Origin: Coccinella septempunctata
Lineage: Eukaryota; Arthropoda; Insecta; Coleoptera; Coccinellidae
Assembly (NCBI RefSeq): GCF_907165205.1
Contig: NC_058189.1
Span: forward strand, 63,299,815 to 63,363,814
Length of the DNA stretch: 64,000 nt
Direction: 5' to 3'
The notes below the pieces were generated by a model, which was not told the DNA's origin, ran no database searches, and saw only the letters and a list, made by a program, of their open reading frames with translations. Every line of letters begins with the position of its first letter. The stretch's first letter is position 1. Positions 10,785 through 23,603 of this stretch are shown here, one piece after another. The position numbers and the translations under genes were made by a program.

Positions 10785-11960
10785 CCCTAAAATGACCTAT
10801 GGGCCCTCCTGTCTAGAGAGCAGGGAGCTCTATTACTTACCTGCATAGAATAGTGCATAGAAGTTATTTTTTAGATTCCGAAAACCCAAACAGTGGATGA
10901 TTCAATAAAGAATTGCCCTCCACAGAACTTTTCGAAGTGAAGTGAAAAGTAAACATCGGAAAATGTATCGATTTTTTCGTAAATAGCGTCAGAGATACGA
11001 AAGTTTATGAAAATTTTGCTTTTCGAGTACGCTGAATCCATTGCTCGCTCTTCGATAGGGTATTCAACTCCGAAAAAACGTTTTTTAGCATGAGAGTGTA
11101 ATATCGATTTTGAAAATCTCGCATTTTTCTGTCAAAAATGTAAGATTGTAAGACCCAAAATGAAGTATTTGCTCTAGTATTCAGATTTCGTAGTATGTAG
11201 TATAAGTAATAATATCTTGATGACACCTACGTTTGGTATGAAAATATAGGTTTTCGAATACGCTGAATCTATTGCAAGCATTTTCGAAGTTCTATCTTCC
11301 TCCGTTCAGATTTCCATCGTCGGAATGGCATTTTTCAAAAATTGCATCTGCGACATCCCCTGTTATATTCCTCCGATCCAATTGAGAATCCCGGTTCTAT
11401 AATCAGCGTTGTCAAGGCTTCAACCGTAGCACAAAAACTCGATTTCGAAAATTTCGATTTCATAGGTAAAAAGTGAGCAAGGGGTTAGACCCCCTTAAAA
11501 TGACCTATTTGTCCTTTGTCTAAAAATCAGGGTGTTCTATTACTATCCTAGGATATAGAATGCATAAAAATTGTTCTGTAGATTCGAGAAAACCAAAGAG
11601 TTGATAATTCGATGGTGAATTGCATTTCAGAAAGCCCTTCAAATTGAACTTGGAGATGAAAAATGGAAAAACAAAAAGAATTATTTTCTCGTAAACATTG
11701 TCAGATAGTTGAAAGTTTGGTATGAAAATTTTGCTTTTAGAGTACGCTGAATCCATTGCAAGCAAATTCGAAAGCCTCTCGCTCTTCGATAGGATATTCA
11801 AGTCCGAAATAGCGTTTTTCAGCATGAGAGCGTATAATATCGATTTCGAAAATCTCGCATTTTTCTGTCAAAAATGGAAGATCCACCGCCCTAAAAGGAA
11901 TTATTCGCTCTAGTGTTCAGATTCTGTAGTTTTAGTGATAATATCCTGATGACACCCACG
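10785..11960. repeat. Decayed long-period tandem repeat (related block at 49.2-49.95 kb)
   Basis: Segments recur in direct order: AAAATGACCTAT at 10789 and 11497; GAAAGTTT..ATGAAAATTTTGC at about 11000 and 11708 (spacing about 708), with a further partial start at about 11238. Shared text includes GTACGCTGAATCCATTGC and AAAATCTCGCATTTTTCTGT. A reverse-oriented block at 49.2-49.95 kb contains the same motifs. Confidence 0.6.
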
Positions 11961-12333
11961 CTATGAGAAATAAAAACCCTTTTTTTATCAACAAAAATGT
12001 AAATTTCCAAAAGAAAAATAAATAATTACCTATACTTTTCTCTAGTTAGGTATTTGATATTTTGTAATATCGAAGTAGAGGAATAGAACTTGTTGCAAAG
12101 CATTCGTATCTTTGAAATTATGAAACTACCAATAATCATAATTGGGAACAGTCACTTACTTAACTGCCAAAAACAAGACTGACAATTTTGTGTCAAAAAT
12201 ATCATCGCCTACTATATGGTCTCATCGGGAAGCCCTTTTATTTAGCATTTTCTCTCAACCATTTCGTTCCTCCACTTTCGATTCTTCTGAAAGCCTTCAA
12301 CTTATCTCAGCCCAACAACTCGACACTTCGAAG

Positions 12334-12507
12334 TCACTCAGAGAGCCTTGGTCCCCTCGCTATCTCGTGCTTTACACGGTCTGGTTTGGAAATTGGAATA
12401 TCTTGTAGTTCCAAATTAATAGTTGACACATCATTATCTGGGCTGATTGTGAAACGTACCGAAGTAAAACTGCTTACCGTACTTAATCTGAAGAATGGGG
12501 ATTTATG
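12334..12507 (-). CDS. Short unrecognised coding-like frame
   Basis: An open minus-strand frame (FTSVRFTISPDNDVSTINLE, then DIPISKPDRVKHEIARGPRL) ends at TGA 12336-12334. Composition is protein-like, but no family was recognised and no start or splice sites are convincing. Possibly a fragment of a mobile-element protein. Confidence 0.2.
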   Translation of the reverse strand, partial: HKSPFFRLSTVSSFTSVRFTISPDNDVSTINLELQDIPISKPDRVKHEIARGPRLSE

Positions 12508-12642
12508 ACAGGACAGGATGCTGCAGACCGTTGAAAAGTAGGTTTATCTTCCTGGGGTGTTCGTGCATGCTGATATTGATTCATTTATTATATCGCGCGT
12601 TGAAAGTGAAGTGGATATTTTTACGTAAAAAGTAAAAAGATA

Positions 12643-13440
12643 CGGGGTATTTTCAAAGGCGAGGCCTTTTTCACAGACGGTAGCAGTCATCGAAACAAGT
12701 CATTTCACCAAAAACTATCCATAAAATATTCGAGATGGCTGAGCTGCAACCTCTGGAATTTCAACCAAATTTCATTAAATTTCAAGGACGGGACTGTGGA
12801 AGGTGAATTCGGCATCGGAAAAACGAAACAAAATATAATCATGGCTGGATAATGAATGAATATTTCCGAGTCTATCTGATTAGTTGCATCAGGTCACTTG
12901 AACAATTGTTGTATCGTGTGATTTAGGGCGAAAAAGTGTAGAAAATTGAGACACTTCATTGAAAGTGTTTATGTTGACATATTGCTATTATTGATACCCA
13001 ATTTCATCCCATTTTTACGACGATTTTGGGGGGTTCGAACAAGAAGAAGATTGTGATGAGATGACCATTGTGAAAAAATTTGTGAATAACTTAGACAAAT
13101 CTCATTGGTGAGATTTTGAACTAATATTCTATTTTTTACACTTGGTCCCAAGTATTTTTCTGTCAGTTGGTATCGAAACGAGTCATTTTATAAAATCGAT
13201 TGAGTTGCTAAATAATGAGAAAAATTCGTCCATCCTAAGTTTCCATTTTAATTCCCAAGTAAAAATTGAAATATCCAATATCCTGAACCAAATGGTTGAG
13301 TCAGTCATCACGAGATAAGTTTTTCCCATTACTTTGGGATAATTCAGAACACAAATGATGAAGTTCTGTCTAGATTTAAAACTTATAGATTCCAAATACT
13401 TCAGGATCAATTTTGGTAGTTGAAACAAGATTAAAAACCA
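12643..13440 (-). mobile_element. Decayed copy of the CAGGGTGTATTTGAAGG-ended element
   Basis: Reads as a diverged reverse copy of 16,935-17,816: the same order of blocks (GGTATTTTCAAAGGCGAGGC, ATTCGAGATGGCTGAG, GACGATTTTGGGGGGTTCGA, CAGTTGGTATCGAAACGAGTC) with many substitutions. The distal end is not clear. Short open frames within it are shadows. Confidence 0.6.
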
Positions 13441-13569
13441 AAAACCACTATTTAAATTTTTCGTATCTACAATCCTTTGACAAAATGGTGAACGCGCCGG
13501 TTTTTAGAATCAACAGATTGAATCTATAGTTACGCTGATCAAAAATAGAAATACTTGAATAAAATTTTC

Positions 13570-14860
13570 AGTATACGAGGATATATTGAGAAATTCTCAG
13601 CCTACTATAGAACCAAACAAAATTTCGTTGTCAAAATATTTTATTACTCAACATATTCTCCTCTTAATTGGATACATCTATTACAGCGAACCTGCAACGT
13701 CTCTAGACCTTCAAAAAAAAGTTTCTTCTTCATCTGCAAACCAGACCTCCACAGCTTTTTAATCTCCTCGTTGGAAGAAAATTGACGACCTTTAAAACTT
13801 TTTTTCAGTTGGGGAAACAGATGATAGTCGGTCGGATGGAGGCAAATCTGTTGAATAGGAGGGGTGTTCTAGTAATTAAAACCCTAAATTACGAATTTTT
13901 TGCATCGCACCATGAGATTTGTGTGCAGGGGCGTTGTCCTGCAAAAACAAAACTCATTTGGATAGCTTCCCATGTCTTTTCTCTTTAATTTTTTCCTGTA
14001 GAGTAGTCAGTAATGTCGAATAGTAATCTCCGGTTATTGTTCTACCCTAACCAAAAAAATCAATCATAATTACTCCATGGCAATCCCAAAAAACTGAAGC
14101 AAGAACTTTTGCAGCAGATATTTGGACACCAAAACTTCTTAGGTCTTGAAGAACCTGTCGTGTCGCCATTCCATCGATTGTTGCTCTGTTTCTGGATCGT
14201 AGAAATGTACCCAAGTTTCATCCATTGTAACGATTCGGTTTAAGAAGTCTACATCGTTTTCAAATCGAGCACAGATCGAACGCATGCTTCTACCCTTGCA
14301 CGCTTTTGGTCAACATTCAAACATTTGGGGATCCATGTTGCAGTAATTTTTCTCATGTCCAAATTGACGTGAACTATATCATGAACGCGTCCGTATGAAA
14401 TATTCAGTTCTTCAGATATCCGTTTTAGCCCAATTCGACAGTCTGATAAAATCATGTCATGAACTGCATCGATATTTTCGGGGACTGACACAGAAACTGG
14501 CCTTCCCGATCGGTCATCATCTTCAATGGAAAATTTAGCTCTTTTGAAGCTTGCAGTCCAATTTTTCACGGTCGCATACGAAGGACATTGCTCACCAAGG
14601 GTACTAGGCATATCTTCGTAAATCAGCTTACCTCTTAACACCCTTTTACTGGATGATGGCTCGATACTCAAATTTTTCGATTTTCACAATTTCGGTGGAC
14701 ATCTTCTAATTCTTTTAATTTATTTTGTAACTCCTCAAACTTCACACTGAAGCTTCTAATGAGTTATTTTTCTTTGCTATGGTGAAGCAAGATTTTTTTT
14801 ATGCATGGAACTGGTCTAGGCTAACTATAGATATCAATACATCGTCGTAGTTGCGTATTA
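13570..14860 (-). pseudogene. Decayed mariner transposon, DD34D transposase (copy A)
   Basis: The transposase frame starts near 14703 (MSTEIVKIEKFEYRAI), is soon broken, and resumes at 14671-14249 with the HTH region (CPSYATVKNWTASFKR, DDDRSGRPVSVSVPENID, RISEELNISYGRVHDIVH). Further pieces are MDETWVHFYDPETEQQS (first catalytic D) at about 14.2 kb, LQDNAPAHKS (second D) at about 13.93 kb and LPPSD (third D) at about 13.84 kb. Frameshifts and stops break the ~345-residue protein. The 3' end carries a mariner-like terminus (TACGAGGATATATTGAG) near 13575. Family: mariner/SETMAR-like. Not active. Confidence 0.9.
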
Positions 14861-15130
14861 CAGAACCTGCACAAATATGGTCCTCATGACCCTTTACTTA
14901 TTTGAAAAAAATCACAGAAAACTCATTTCTAGTAGGTGTGTTACTTCTTTTTATGTTAAGTAAATGTGATAATGGACTAGTGTGACTCATCTGGTTGTAC
15001 CAATTGTGGATTGTGGATCAATTGTCACGAGTTTAACATGCGTTCAGCCTTCAATTTTGAACAGTTGGTGTGTTGGTTGAAAGAAGGGTTAACTCAACAA
15101 GAATTAGCTAACCGTCTCGGTTGAAATCTT
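14861..15130 (+). other. Short stretch with a possible HTH-transposase N-terminus fragment
   Basis: From ATG 15038 a short frame reads FNFEQLVCWLKEGLTQQELA then NRLG and a stop, resembling the first helix-turn-helix of a transposase-type protein. Too short to be sure. Confidence 0.2.
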
Positions 15131-16790
15131 TTCGAATTCTATTTGTGCCTTTGAGTGGCCTCAATCCTTTAACAATCCTCGGAATTGGTTATCAAATCAA
15201 AGTGGTGATATAAAATTGGTGTTTTCAAGAAAAGTTTCGACATAATTTCTTGTTTTTTCTCCATTTTCGACTCCTTCTTCCCCAATTTTCACCTTAATTA
15301 GATTTATCTCCTTCTGAGATGTAAATTTCAGTACCAATTCGTGTTCTTGCTGAAATCAGCAGCCGTCACCTGTTCCCCAACACCTGATATCACCAGGTAG
15401 GTACCGTATCTAGAAAAACAAGCGGCCGTAATCACCATAAGACGTAATTCTTATCAAATTAGTCAGCACGAGCCGTAAGATAGCATCTCCTCGATTTAAA
15501 TAGGCTCACTTTATCCCATTAATATTAATATGCGTGCTAAGGCAATCTTTGCGAGCGAGCCTGCTTTTTCTACTTCGCGTATCTCACGCCTCGGTCTCTG
15601 CAGAAAAAAAAATGGAGTTGCAATAAGTTATGCGGATACATGGAAACGCGTTCTGTTAATGGTCAAATAATTACGCCTCTGGCGTCTATCTGGACGGCTG
15701 GTCGGTGTGAAAATTCAATTCGGAACGGAAAAAAAGTCTGCCTTCTGTTTGCGACCAGGGGAACGCGCACTAGGGCTATACGGATCGGAGGATGTTTCAA
15801 TTATGGGATCGTTTCAGTGGTTTGCGAGTGCAGGTGCAGGTTGAGCAGCAATGTTTGTGGAAAACTACTAAACTCAGTTCTACGAAAATTTGCATATAAG
15901 ATCATCTCAATCAACCTTATCGGAAATGGATGTAACTTCCAGAATTCTCTAATTTCTTGAAATTCGTTTAGTTGAATTTAGTGTTGATTAGATTATCAGT
16001 ATCATTAGATTTGATTCGAGGGGAAAAAAACGGGAATATCTATTGGCGAATCCAAAAATCTAGACGCCCTCTGCCGACTGAATTACAAAACTACTTTGTC
16101 AGTACTTCAAAGTCAAAACAAGTTTTGTTCCTTATGTTTTTTCTTATCTCACGTTGTCCAACAAAGTATTATAATTTTATAATTATTATCTGGAGAAGTT
16201 ATATTGGGATTATTGTCTGGGTTTCTGAATATAAATATTGATTCCGAAAAAATATTGGAAAAGATATTTATACCAGTGCTTTCAACAGGAGTTAGGTTAA
16301 ACGATTTTTCTTTGCGAGAGTTTTCTGCAAAATTCAATTAATGATTTAGAAATACAATTTCATAATTTTCATACTTCCAAATAAATGCTTTTTCTCATCT
16401 GTATAACTTGTTCCATGAGCTGAATCATATTTATGTCTCTTGAGATTTCAGTATGAGGAATACCTATATCATAACATGGAATTGAAATACTTTAACTAGA
16501 AACTTCACAAACTCAGTATATGCTGCCTCAACATTATTACCTAGGTTTACTTCAAGAAAGAATCTGTGAAATAATAGGAATTGGATCACCAATATCATCG
16601 CTCGATTTTATTCCACAATTCATCCTTTTCAAATGAAATATTTCCAAAGAATGTTGATCTTTCTTTATGAAGAGTACTGACAAACGTCAAAGTTTGTTTT
16701 CATTTCGCAGCGCCCTCAACGGTAATTGGATTCGCGAATTTCTTTATTGCATTGCATAGGTGTAGGTTGTCAATGAGGTTATAATTCGAG
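15131..16790. other. Non-genic; GC-balanced island at about 15.4-15.9 kb
   Basis: The 15.4-15.9 kb part is of higher complexity and GC than its surroundings. A 106-codon frame at 15640-15960 has no recognisable motif. The rest is AT-rich with no repeat of note. Confidence 0.35.
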
Positions 16791-16934
16791 GATATTGGTT
16801 TTTTATTCATACATCTTCTTTCTATATTCGAAAAATGTTGTTTCGTTTAGGGTTATTGAGTCCAACGATAGAACAAAGAAGTTTCCTGACTCTTATGTTT
16901 ATACACGGTGTTCTTCGAATGGATGGAGTATACA

Positions 16935-17816
16935 GGGTGTATTTGAAGGTGAGGTTTTTTTTCAACAGAAGGTAGAACTGATCAAAATGGAGTGTTTCAC
17001 CAAAAATCACCTATACGAAACTTTCAAAATGACAAAGTTGAAAAAAAAATTGAAAATGATTACTGAAATAGATTCTAATACGACCCTAGACCGTTTGTTA
17101 GATGAATTATAGCAAAGCAGTGGGAAAAAACTTATCTCCTGATTCGACCATGTGGTTCCGTTAAGGATATTGGCTCGTGCGGTATTTACGTGGTAATGAA
17201 AATAGAAACTTAGGATTCTCATTATTTTTTGGTAACTTACACAATTTTATGAAATGACTCATTTCGATACCAACTGACAGAAGAGACTTAGGACACAAGT
17301 GTAAAAAATAAAATAATACTTCAAAACCTCACCAATAAAATTCGTCTAAATTATTCACGAATTTTTTCACAAAATCATCACAATCTTCTTGTTCGAACAT
17401 TCCAACAATCGTCGTAAAAATGGGATGAAATGGGGAAAAATCATAGCACTTTTTCAACATAACTAACATAAGCACTTTCAAGAAACTGCCTCGATTTTCA
17501 ACATTTTTTTTCACCCTAAATTTCACGATACAACAATTGCGATTCTCTCAAAAGTGACCTGATGCATCTAATCCGATGAACTTGGTACCGAACCATTCAT
17601 TATCCAGCCATATGTTAATGTTTTGTTTCGTTTTTGCGGTGCCGGAGTCACCTTCCACAGTCCCGTACTTGAAATTCAATGAAATTTTGTCGAAATTCTA
17701 GGGGTTGTATCTCAACCATCTCGGATATTTTATATGGACAATTTTTGGTTAAACGACTTATTTTGATGAGTTCTACCTTCTGTCAAAAAAAAGCCTCACC
17801 TTTGAAAATACCCTGT
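16935..17816. mobile_element. ~0.88-kb TIR element, CAGGGTGTATTTGAAGG-ended
   Basis: The left end reads TACAGGGTGTATTTGAAGG followed by TGAGG and T-rich sequence; the right end is its inverted counterpart (CCTCACCTTTGAAAATACCCTGTA). Similarity continues inward (CAACAGAAGGTAGAACTGATC versus inverted GAGTTCTACCTTCTGTC). TA dinucleotides flank both ends, compatible with a TA target site. The frame at 16795-17112 runs across the left end and is not a gene. Confidence 0.65.
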
Positions 17817-18295
17817 ATATATGGAAAAAAATCAAATCCAAATCTTCAAAAATACAGTGTTAGTCTCTAATTTTGAATAAATTCAGTAAATCAAAGTGAG
17901 TTTTTTATTTTGAATATGCCAGAACAGGTCCATTAGTGATTGGAATGGCTCTCCTTTTGATGTGAGAAAATGTTATACAGCGTGTCTCAAATTTGAGATA
18001 TGACGACATCGATAAGTTTTTTAGATGGAAATCCTAATTTTCAATGACTATTTTTAAAAGGTATATCAAGTTACACATGCGTACCAAATATAAAATTCTT
18101 CTTATTCCTTGTCGTTAAAAAGATATTAAACAAACACCAACTCATGACAAGAAGGAATCTGAGTCAACTCAATGGAATAATTCGAGCAGAAAATGGAATG
18201 TGAAGAGGTTTTTGTTTTTCATTTTTCGTCAAAAAAAAATAAGCAAATTGAGTAAGGAATGTAGATTTACTGAATTCATTATTCCATATATTATT

Positions 18296-19010
18296 TAGGC
18301 TGAGTCTTTGATTCGTATAGATATTTCAACAGTAGATTCTTGAGGTCAAAAGAAATCCTTTTTTCCTTCACCATTTTTTCTGAATCAGCTCGGTTTGAAA
18401 GATATAGGCTGTTGAAAAACCATAAAAAAATTTTATTTTTGGTTCCATCTCACAAACGGTTTCATCGAATGAAACGAATTTCGGATTAAAGTTTTGCATT
18501 TATTTGATGAATCTTCTCCGAAGATATCAGATGAATCTTCTCCGAAGATATCATAAACGTTCCAGTTTTCTCATTATGACCATTTTGTAATTTAAAAATA
18601 ACAAAAATTCAAAGAACCCAACTCTTGAATCTAAGTTGGGCGCTATCTAATGAATATTTGAACGTTTTGTTAAATTGAAGCATTCTTCATATTTTTTCGT
18701 ATAATGCGCCGTTTTCGAGTGATTTTATGTTCAAAAATAAAAAACTTCTGTGAAATTCGCAAAATTGGGTACATTGGCTGAATGCAACTCTGTTGAAAAG
18801 ATCCACAGATGTGTAGCGTCAGGATTTAGCTTGTTATTGTGAAGGGAATTTTGTTTCTCCAGGAGGGGCATAGTTCATTATGATCACCTTAAATGGCTAT
18901 ATCTTTTTATCAGGGCCGAATCGGAAAAAATGGTTCAGGAAAAAGTGTTTCTTCTCACCTCAAGAATCTATTGTTAAAATATTTCTAAGAGTCAAAGACT
19001 CACCCTGTAT
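18296..19010. mobile_element. CAGGGTGAGTC-family TIR element, copy 1
   Basis: The left end (GGCTGAGTCTTTGATTCG) and right end (GAGTCAAAGACTCACCCTGTA) are inverted repeats extending about 60 bases. Interior landmarks shared with the other copies include CTCACAAACGGTTTCATCG, CGTTCCAGTTTTCTCATTATG, GGGCGCTATCTAATGAATATT and TATATCTTTTTATCAGGGCC. A 24-bp block (GATGAATCTTCTCCGAAGAT...) is tandemly duplicated near 18.51-18.55 kb. Confidence 0.75.
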
Positions 19011-19048
19011 AGCCGACCTACGAATCCTGCGACTCTAATATTGTAATA

Positions 19049-19976
19049 GAGTCATTCGGGGCAACTGTGCGCACTTTTGCCTTTCAAGCCATACCCTGTT
19101 TCAAATGTTGAAGCTAGGAAAATTAAAACATATTCATAAGATAGAGAATTTTCTAATCTATAAGAAAACATCAAAAAGCAAACAAACACAAACGTTTTTT
19201 TTTCGCAAAAAAGAATTTAATAGAGAAAGTCGGAGTGCGTTCACATGCCCCGTATTGCGGGTAAGTGTGCGCACCCTCACGGGGTAAGTGAACGCAGTGC
19301 TTAGTGAACCACACAATCAAAGCAAATTACAAAATAATTTCATCAAAATGTTACAATATTAGAGAAATGCTGTTTATCGTCAATACAGAAGCGTCTCTAC
19401 AAGCAGTGCATTATTGTTCGTGCCACAATTCTTGGTGAACACAACACTTGATACATTCCCCTGTTGGTGGCTCTTCATATTTTTCTGAACAAATAGGACA
19501 ATATTGATCGAGTCTTAACCAAGAAAATCAACAATGTCATAATTTATTCCTCACTGAACTAATGCCCATATAATGAATCTATGCGCACACTTACCCGCGC
19601 ACACTTTCCCCAGTAAGCCAAAATTTGAATTGACGCTCTTATAGAGTTGAGCAGCTAAGAGAACCTAAAATTTTTTATTATATATTTAGATTAATATGCC
19701 CATGATCGAATTAAATATTGTTTAACACTGAGGGACTCGGAACTTGGACCTGGCAGAATGTGCAGAGATGCTAAAAATTAACAAGAAAACTAGTGAATTT
19801 GATTGATTGCAAATAAAAAGTTAAAGGAACGTGGCACGGCGCACTCCCATGAAAAATTAATATGGCGATTCTGCGCCCTTGCTTCACCCAAATGAACCCC
19901 TCTTTCATACATTGCATAGTCGAGATATACGCACTGCGCACACTTACCCACTGCGCTCAGTTACCCCGAATGACTC
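19049..19976 (+). mobile_element. ~0.92-kb TA-flanked MITE, copy 2
   Basis: Same ends and length as copy 1 (GAGTCATTCGGGG...CCCCGAATGACTC) flanked by TA at 19047-19048 and 19977-19978. Very similar to copy 1 throughout, so the two are recent relatives. It lies 38 bases from the end of the preceding CAGGGTGAGTC element. Confidence 0.85.
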
Positions 19977-19978
19977 TA

Positions 19979-20950
19979 CTTGTTGGAAGTGTACCTACAT
20001 AATATCAAGAACTCAAGAAAATCAACCGATGTTTTTCGAAATACAGGCTATAATTCTAAAAAAAGGCAAAAAACTTGTACTGTATATTTTCACACGTCCT
20101 GTATACACAAAATTAATATGTGATGTTCTTCACATCAAAGAATGTTTGTCCACATCTGAACATAAAAACTATTTTCGTACCACCCTGTGTGTATTTTTCC
20201 CCTTTGGGCCAAGTCGATTGGGAAGAAATTCCATTGCATCACCTCCATTAGCCAAGAGAAGGATGGATAGACGAAATTTCTCCAATTGGTTTTCGCAGTC
20301 CACTTATTGAGAATGATGTACGAAAAACCGGAGCAATATTGCGAGAAAAAAAAAATTCGAATTGAAGACGGAGAGCAATACCGGCACGTAATTCCGGTAT
20401 AAACGATTTCCAGAACCGTCAAGGCAGGCAGCTGACTAATGTGCACTACACAGGTAGAAATCAGCCCGTGCTGCGCACTCCAGAACCGTATAATTCACCA
20501 TTAATTCCTCTTGTTATTAACTAATTAAACGCCATCCATTATTAATCGGCTACACGCGAAATCCGATGTCGCAAAATATTTACGAGACCTCGGGTGGTCC
20601 CAGGATTTTTGCGCAAAGTCACCGTGAAGCCAAGCACGGCATTCTTTACTTCGTCTCCTTTCTTTTCCCCCTTTCTTTTTTGCGCTGTGGCATTCGTACT
20701 GAATAACTTTAATTTGGCGGCCCTTGCGCTCGCATGAAATCGAACAACAACGTCAGTTACCGGATTTTCAGTGCGGCAAAAATACAGCAGCAAGTGGTTC
20801 CTTGTCCGAAAACATTGATAACAAAGTGACATAAAAAACAGAACACCCAGTAGTACCTTATGAACTTATTACATAAATTTTTCATATACCTGTGACTTAG
20901 AGTCGCGTAAGTTAGTGATTGATCAAAAGGGAAATATCCAACGGTAGAAA
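19979..20950. other. Non-genic; GC-balanced island at about 20.4-20.83 kb
   Basis: Mixed sequence with a homeodomain-site-like ATTAATTCCTC...AACTAATTAAAC stretch near 20.50-20.53 kb. The 103- and 96-codon minus-strand frames have no recognisable motif. Confidence 0.35.
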
Positions 20951-20954
20951 AAAA

Positions 20955-21680
20955 GGAATAAGTAATGTGTTGAACTCCCACTATGTCTTAAGCACTCAGA
21001 AACACGTCGGAGCATACCCCTAAAAAGATGGTCGCTTTTCTGTTGAGGTATCTCATCCCAGGCAACTACCCTAGGATGGAATAAATTCAGTAATCTTCTT
21101 CCCATACATTGATCTCTAAAAGAACTGGAATGGCCTCTTAGGTACCGAAATACGACGAAAAGTGTGTCCAACTGAGACGGAAGATGTAGAGCAACCCATC
21201 TCTTTCTAATGGTTCGGCAACCAATCGAATAACCGCATCAGACGTCGGACGCAGCAGTCGTCTCACTTCAACGCCCCGGGTTGTTTTTATTTACATTGTT
21301 GTGAACGAATTGACAGAGCGCAGAGAGAGATAGATTGCTCTACATCTTCCCTTTCAGTCTTCCTCAGTTTGCCTGCATCGAGATGCCATTCCAGTTCTTT
21401 TAGAGTTCAATGTTCCCATAATATCGGAGACATGTTCGTTCTATGAGTGGAAGATCGGGAGATCTAGTTGGCCATGGCAACAATTCGACTTGATTGACTT
21501 CAAAAAGAACCAAAGTAATTCGGGCTACTTGTGGTCGTGCCTTCTCTGTTTTGATGTATGGTTCTACCATATCCTAGATTTAACGCACGGGTATTATGTT
21601 TCCTCTGATGAATATCAAAGATGACCTAGTTCCATAAGGAATAGGCCTCCATACCTCAATTCCAAGAATGTGGAGATATA
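20955..21680 (-). pseudogene. Tc1-like transposase, C-terminal part, interrupted
   Basis: Minus-strand pieces match the catalytic and C-terminal order of Tc1-like transposases. These are GIEVWRPIPYGTRSS, FIRGN, then VEPYIKTEKARPQVARITL, ELLPWPTRSPDLPLIE (WPxxSPDLxPIE motif), and after an insertion PRVVAWDEIPQQKSDHLF and MLRRVSECLRHSGSSTHY. Stops and shifts show it is dead. The N-terminal half lies at 23.60-23.80 kb in the same orientation, with an R2-like retroelement between them. Confidence 0.75.
21101..21412. mobile_element. ~310-bp inverted-repeat MITE inside the Tc1-like transposase
   Basis: Outer arms CATTGA-CTCTAAAAGAACTGG (21101) and the inverted copy ending CAATG (21412) bracket inner arms GGAAGATGTAGAGCAA and its reverse complement (21179-21194, 21336-21351). 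The insertion splits the transposase between the PDLPLIE motif and the last helix. Exact edges and target duplication are unclear. Confidence 0.55.
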
Positions 21681-21714
21681 ACAACCCAAATAATTTTGAA
21701 GATTTAAGATGTAG

Positions 21715-23590
21715 ATCCCAATATTGTTAAGTTCCTGGAAAACTCCATGTCAACCTGGCGCACCAGTGTACAGATGGCCCCATCACAACCGGACACGCTC
21801 AGCTCTCTGTGGTTCTGCATAGCCCTGCATAGCCCCGCATCTTTTGTCTCATAGATTGAGTTCTACGGTCTACGGATTTGCCATCAAGAGCGGCAGTAGA
21901 ACTATGATGAAGCTGAATCATCTCCTTTATATGGATGATTTGAAACTCCTTGCATCTACTGAAAAACAAGTGCAACAGATGATGAAAATGGTAGAAGAAT
22001 TCTCCGAAATAAAAATGCAGTTTGGATTGGAAAAATGTCAATATAGAGACAAAATAGAGGAAGGTGCATTCAAACTTAAGGAAGGTGCGGAAATCGAAGC
22101 ATTGAAGGAAGGAGATACCTACAAGTATCTAAGGATCAAACAGTCCAGACGGATCAATCAGACCCCGATGAAGAGAGAATTAACGGGAAGTTCACTCGAA
22201 GATTGACAAGGATAACGAGAAATAGTCTAAACAGCAAGAACCTGACCAAAACAATCAATACCACTCAGCACTGAGTATTCATTCTTTATTACCTCTTGGA
22301 CCACAACCGATTTAGCAGCCTTACAGAGAAAATTTAGAACAATGCTGACAAAACATCATAAACATCACCCTTAAAGCTCAATAGAACGGACAGAGCTGCC
22401 ACGACACCTTGGGGGAAGAGGAATTTTTGATTTGTCCAACCCGATATCTCACAAAATTTAAGGACAAGGCTGCTTCATCAGAACTTCATCGAGTAGTCTG
22501 TGAAGCTGATAGTTCTACTCCGTTAAAGCTTCAGCAGGACCACTTGGATACCGTCGAACACTCTGCAGAAAAAATGTAGAAACTGATTGGCAAACCTTTC
22601 CATGGAAGGCACCAGAACGAGGTCAACCATGATTACGTCGACTTATCTGTGTCAAACTACTGGTTGACTTCCGGAAGGTTGTTTCCCGAGACAGAGGGCT
22701 TCATCCTCGCCATCCAAGATCAAGTGATTCCAACAAGGAACTACATGAAATATATGGCCAAGAATACCTCAGTTTCAGACGATAGCTGTTTTTATGGCTA
22801 TGGGACACATAAAACTATCCAGCACATCACCGGGGGATGTCAGAAGTTCGCGAGCACGGACTACAAGAATAGATATGATGCTGTTGCCAAGATTTCACCA
22901 AGAATTGGCCATAAAATAAATTTGACTTCTGAGGTCAAAAAAGGTTACCTATTACAATCACCATCCGGATGCTGTATTGGAAAATGGTCATCACAAGCAC
23001 AAGCTCTACTGGGATCGCACGGTTCTCACAGGCCGGAAAATAACTCACAATAGAGCAGACCTCATACTGCTCAATAACGATAAGGACAGAGAACTATTCA
23101 TCGACGTGGCGATTCCAAAAAAAAAAAACAATCTTCTAGATAGGCACACTGAAAAAATTTCAAAATACAGAGATCTAGAGGAACAAACCAGGAGACAGTG
23201 GAAGCTGTAAGATATCAAGACCATCCCTAGTGTCATTTCATCTACAGGCCTGATACCGAAGCAACTACCAGAGAACTTGAGGAAATTTCAGTTGGACGAA
23301 AATATCTATAGGATCATGCAGAAGGCGTTACTACTGGGAACGGCGAGAACTGTATGCAAATACATGGGCAATGCAAAGGAACACAGTCTGCTGCGACAGG
23401 AAGTGCGGGTAGATCAGGAATCCAACTGGCGGCAGGGAGCCGAGGAGCGGCCCGAACCCGACCACCACCACGGGCCCGAAAACCTGGAAAGGGCTCCAAC
23501 AGAGCTTAATCCTTTTGATATCTGAGATATCTGGAATAAGTGAATGTTCCTCTGGAGAGGAGTGTGAAAGCCGCAAGGCTAAAGTCATAT
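21715..23590 (+). pseudogene. R2-like non-LTR retrotransposon, 5'-truncated, RT plus restriction-like endonuclease
   Basis: It begins inside the RT domain (FLENSMSTWRTSVQ, LSSLWFCIAL at about 21.73-21.83 kb). It continues with the catalytic box YMDDLKLLA (about 21.93 kb), thumb-type residues (FRTMLTKHHKHHP, SIERTELPRHLGGRG at about 22.33-22.43 kb), a Cys/His knuckle (HITGGC at about 22.83 kb) and an endonuclease-like RADLILLNNDKDRELFIDVA (about 23.06 kb). The tail reads VISSTGLIPKQLPENL and QKALLLGTARTV. Frameshifts and in-frame stops make it inactive. Typical of R2/R4-type elements with a PD-(D/E)XK endonuclease. It sits in a Tc1-like element, not in 28S rDNA. Confidence 0.85.
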
Positions 23591-23603
23591 TGTGGTGGAT
23601 ATT

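Noticed and set aside
16795..17112. 105-codon plus-strand frame with a basic C-terminus
   Set aside because: It crosses the terminal inverted repeat of a transposon and is not conserved in the related copy at 12.6-13.4 kb.
18320..18370. TTGAGGTCAAAAGAAA in the CAGGGTGAGTC family, superficially like a hammerhead core
   Set aside because: It lacks CTGA and a pairable stem II. It is part of the terminal inverted repeat.
21101..21715. Possible HDV-like ribozyme upstream of the R2-like element
   Set aside because: The element is 5'-truncated within the RT, and the upstream sequence is Tc1-like transposase and a MITE, so the true R2 5' end is absent.
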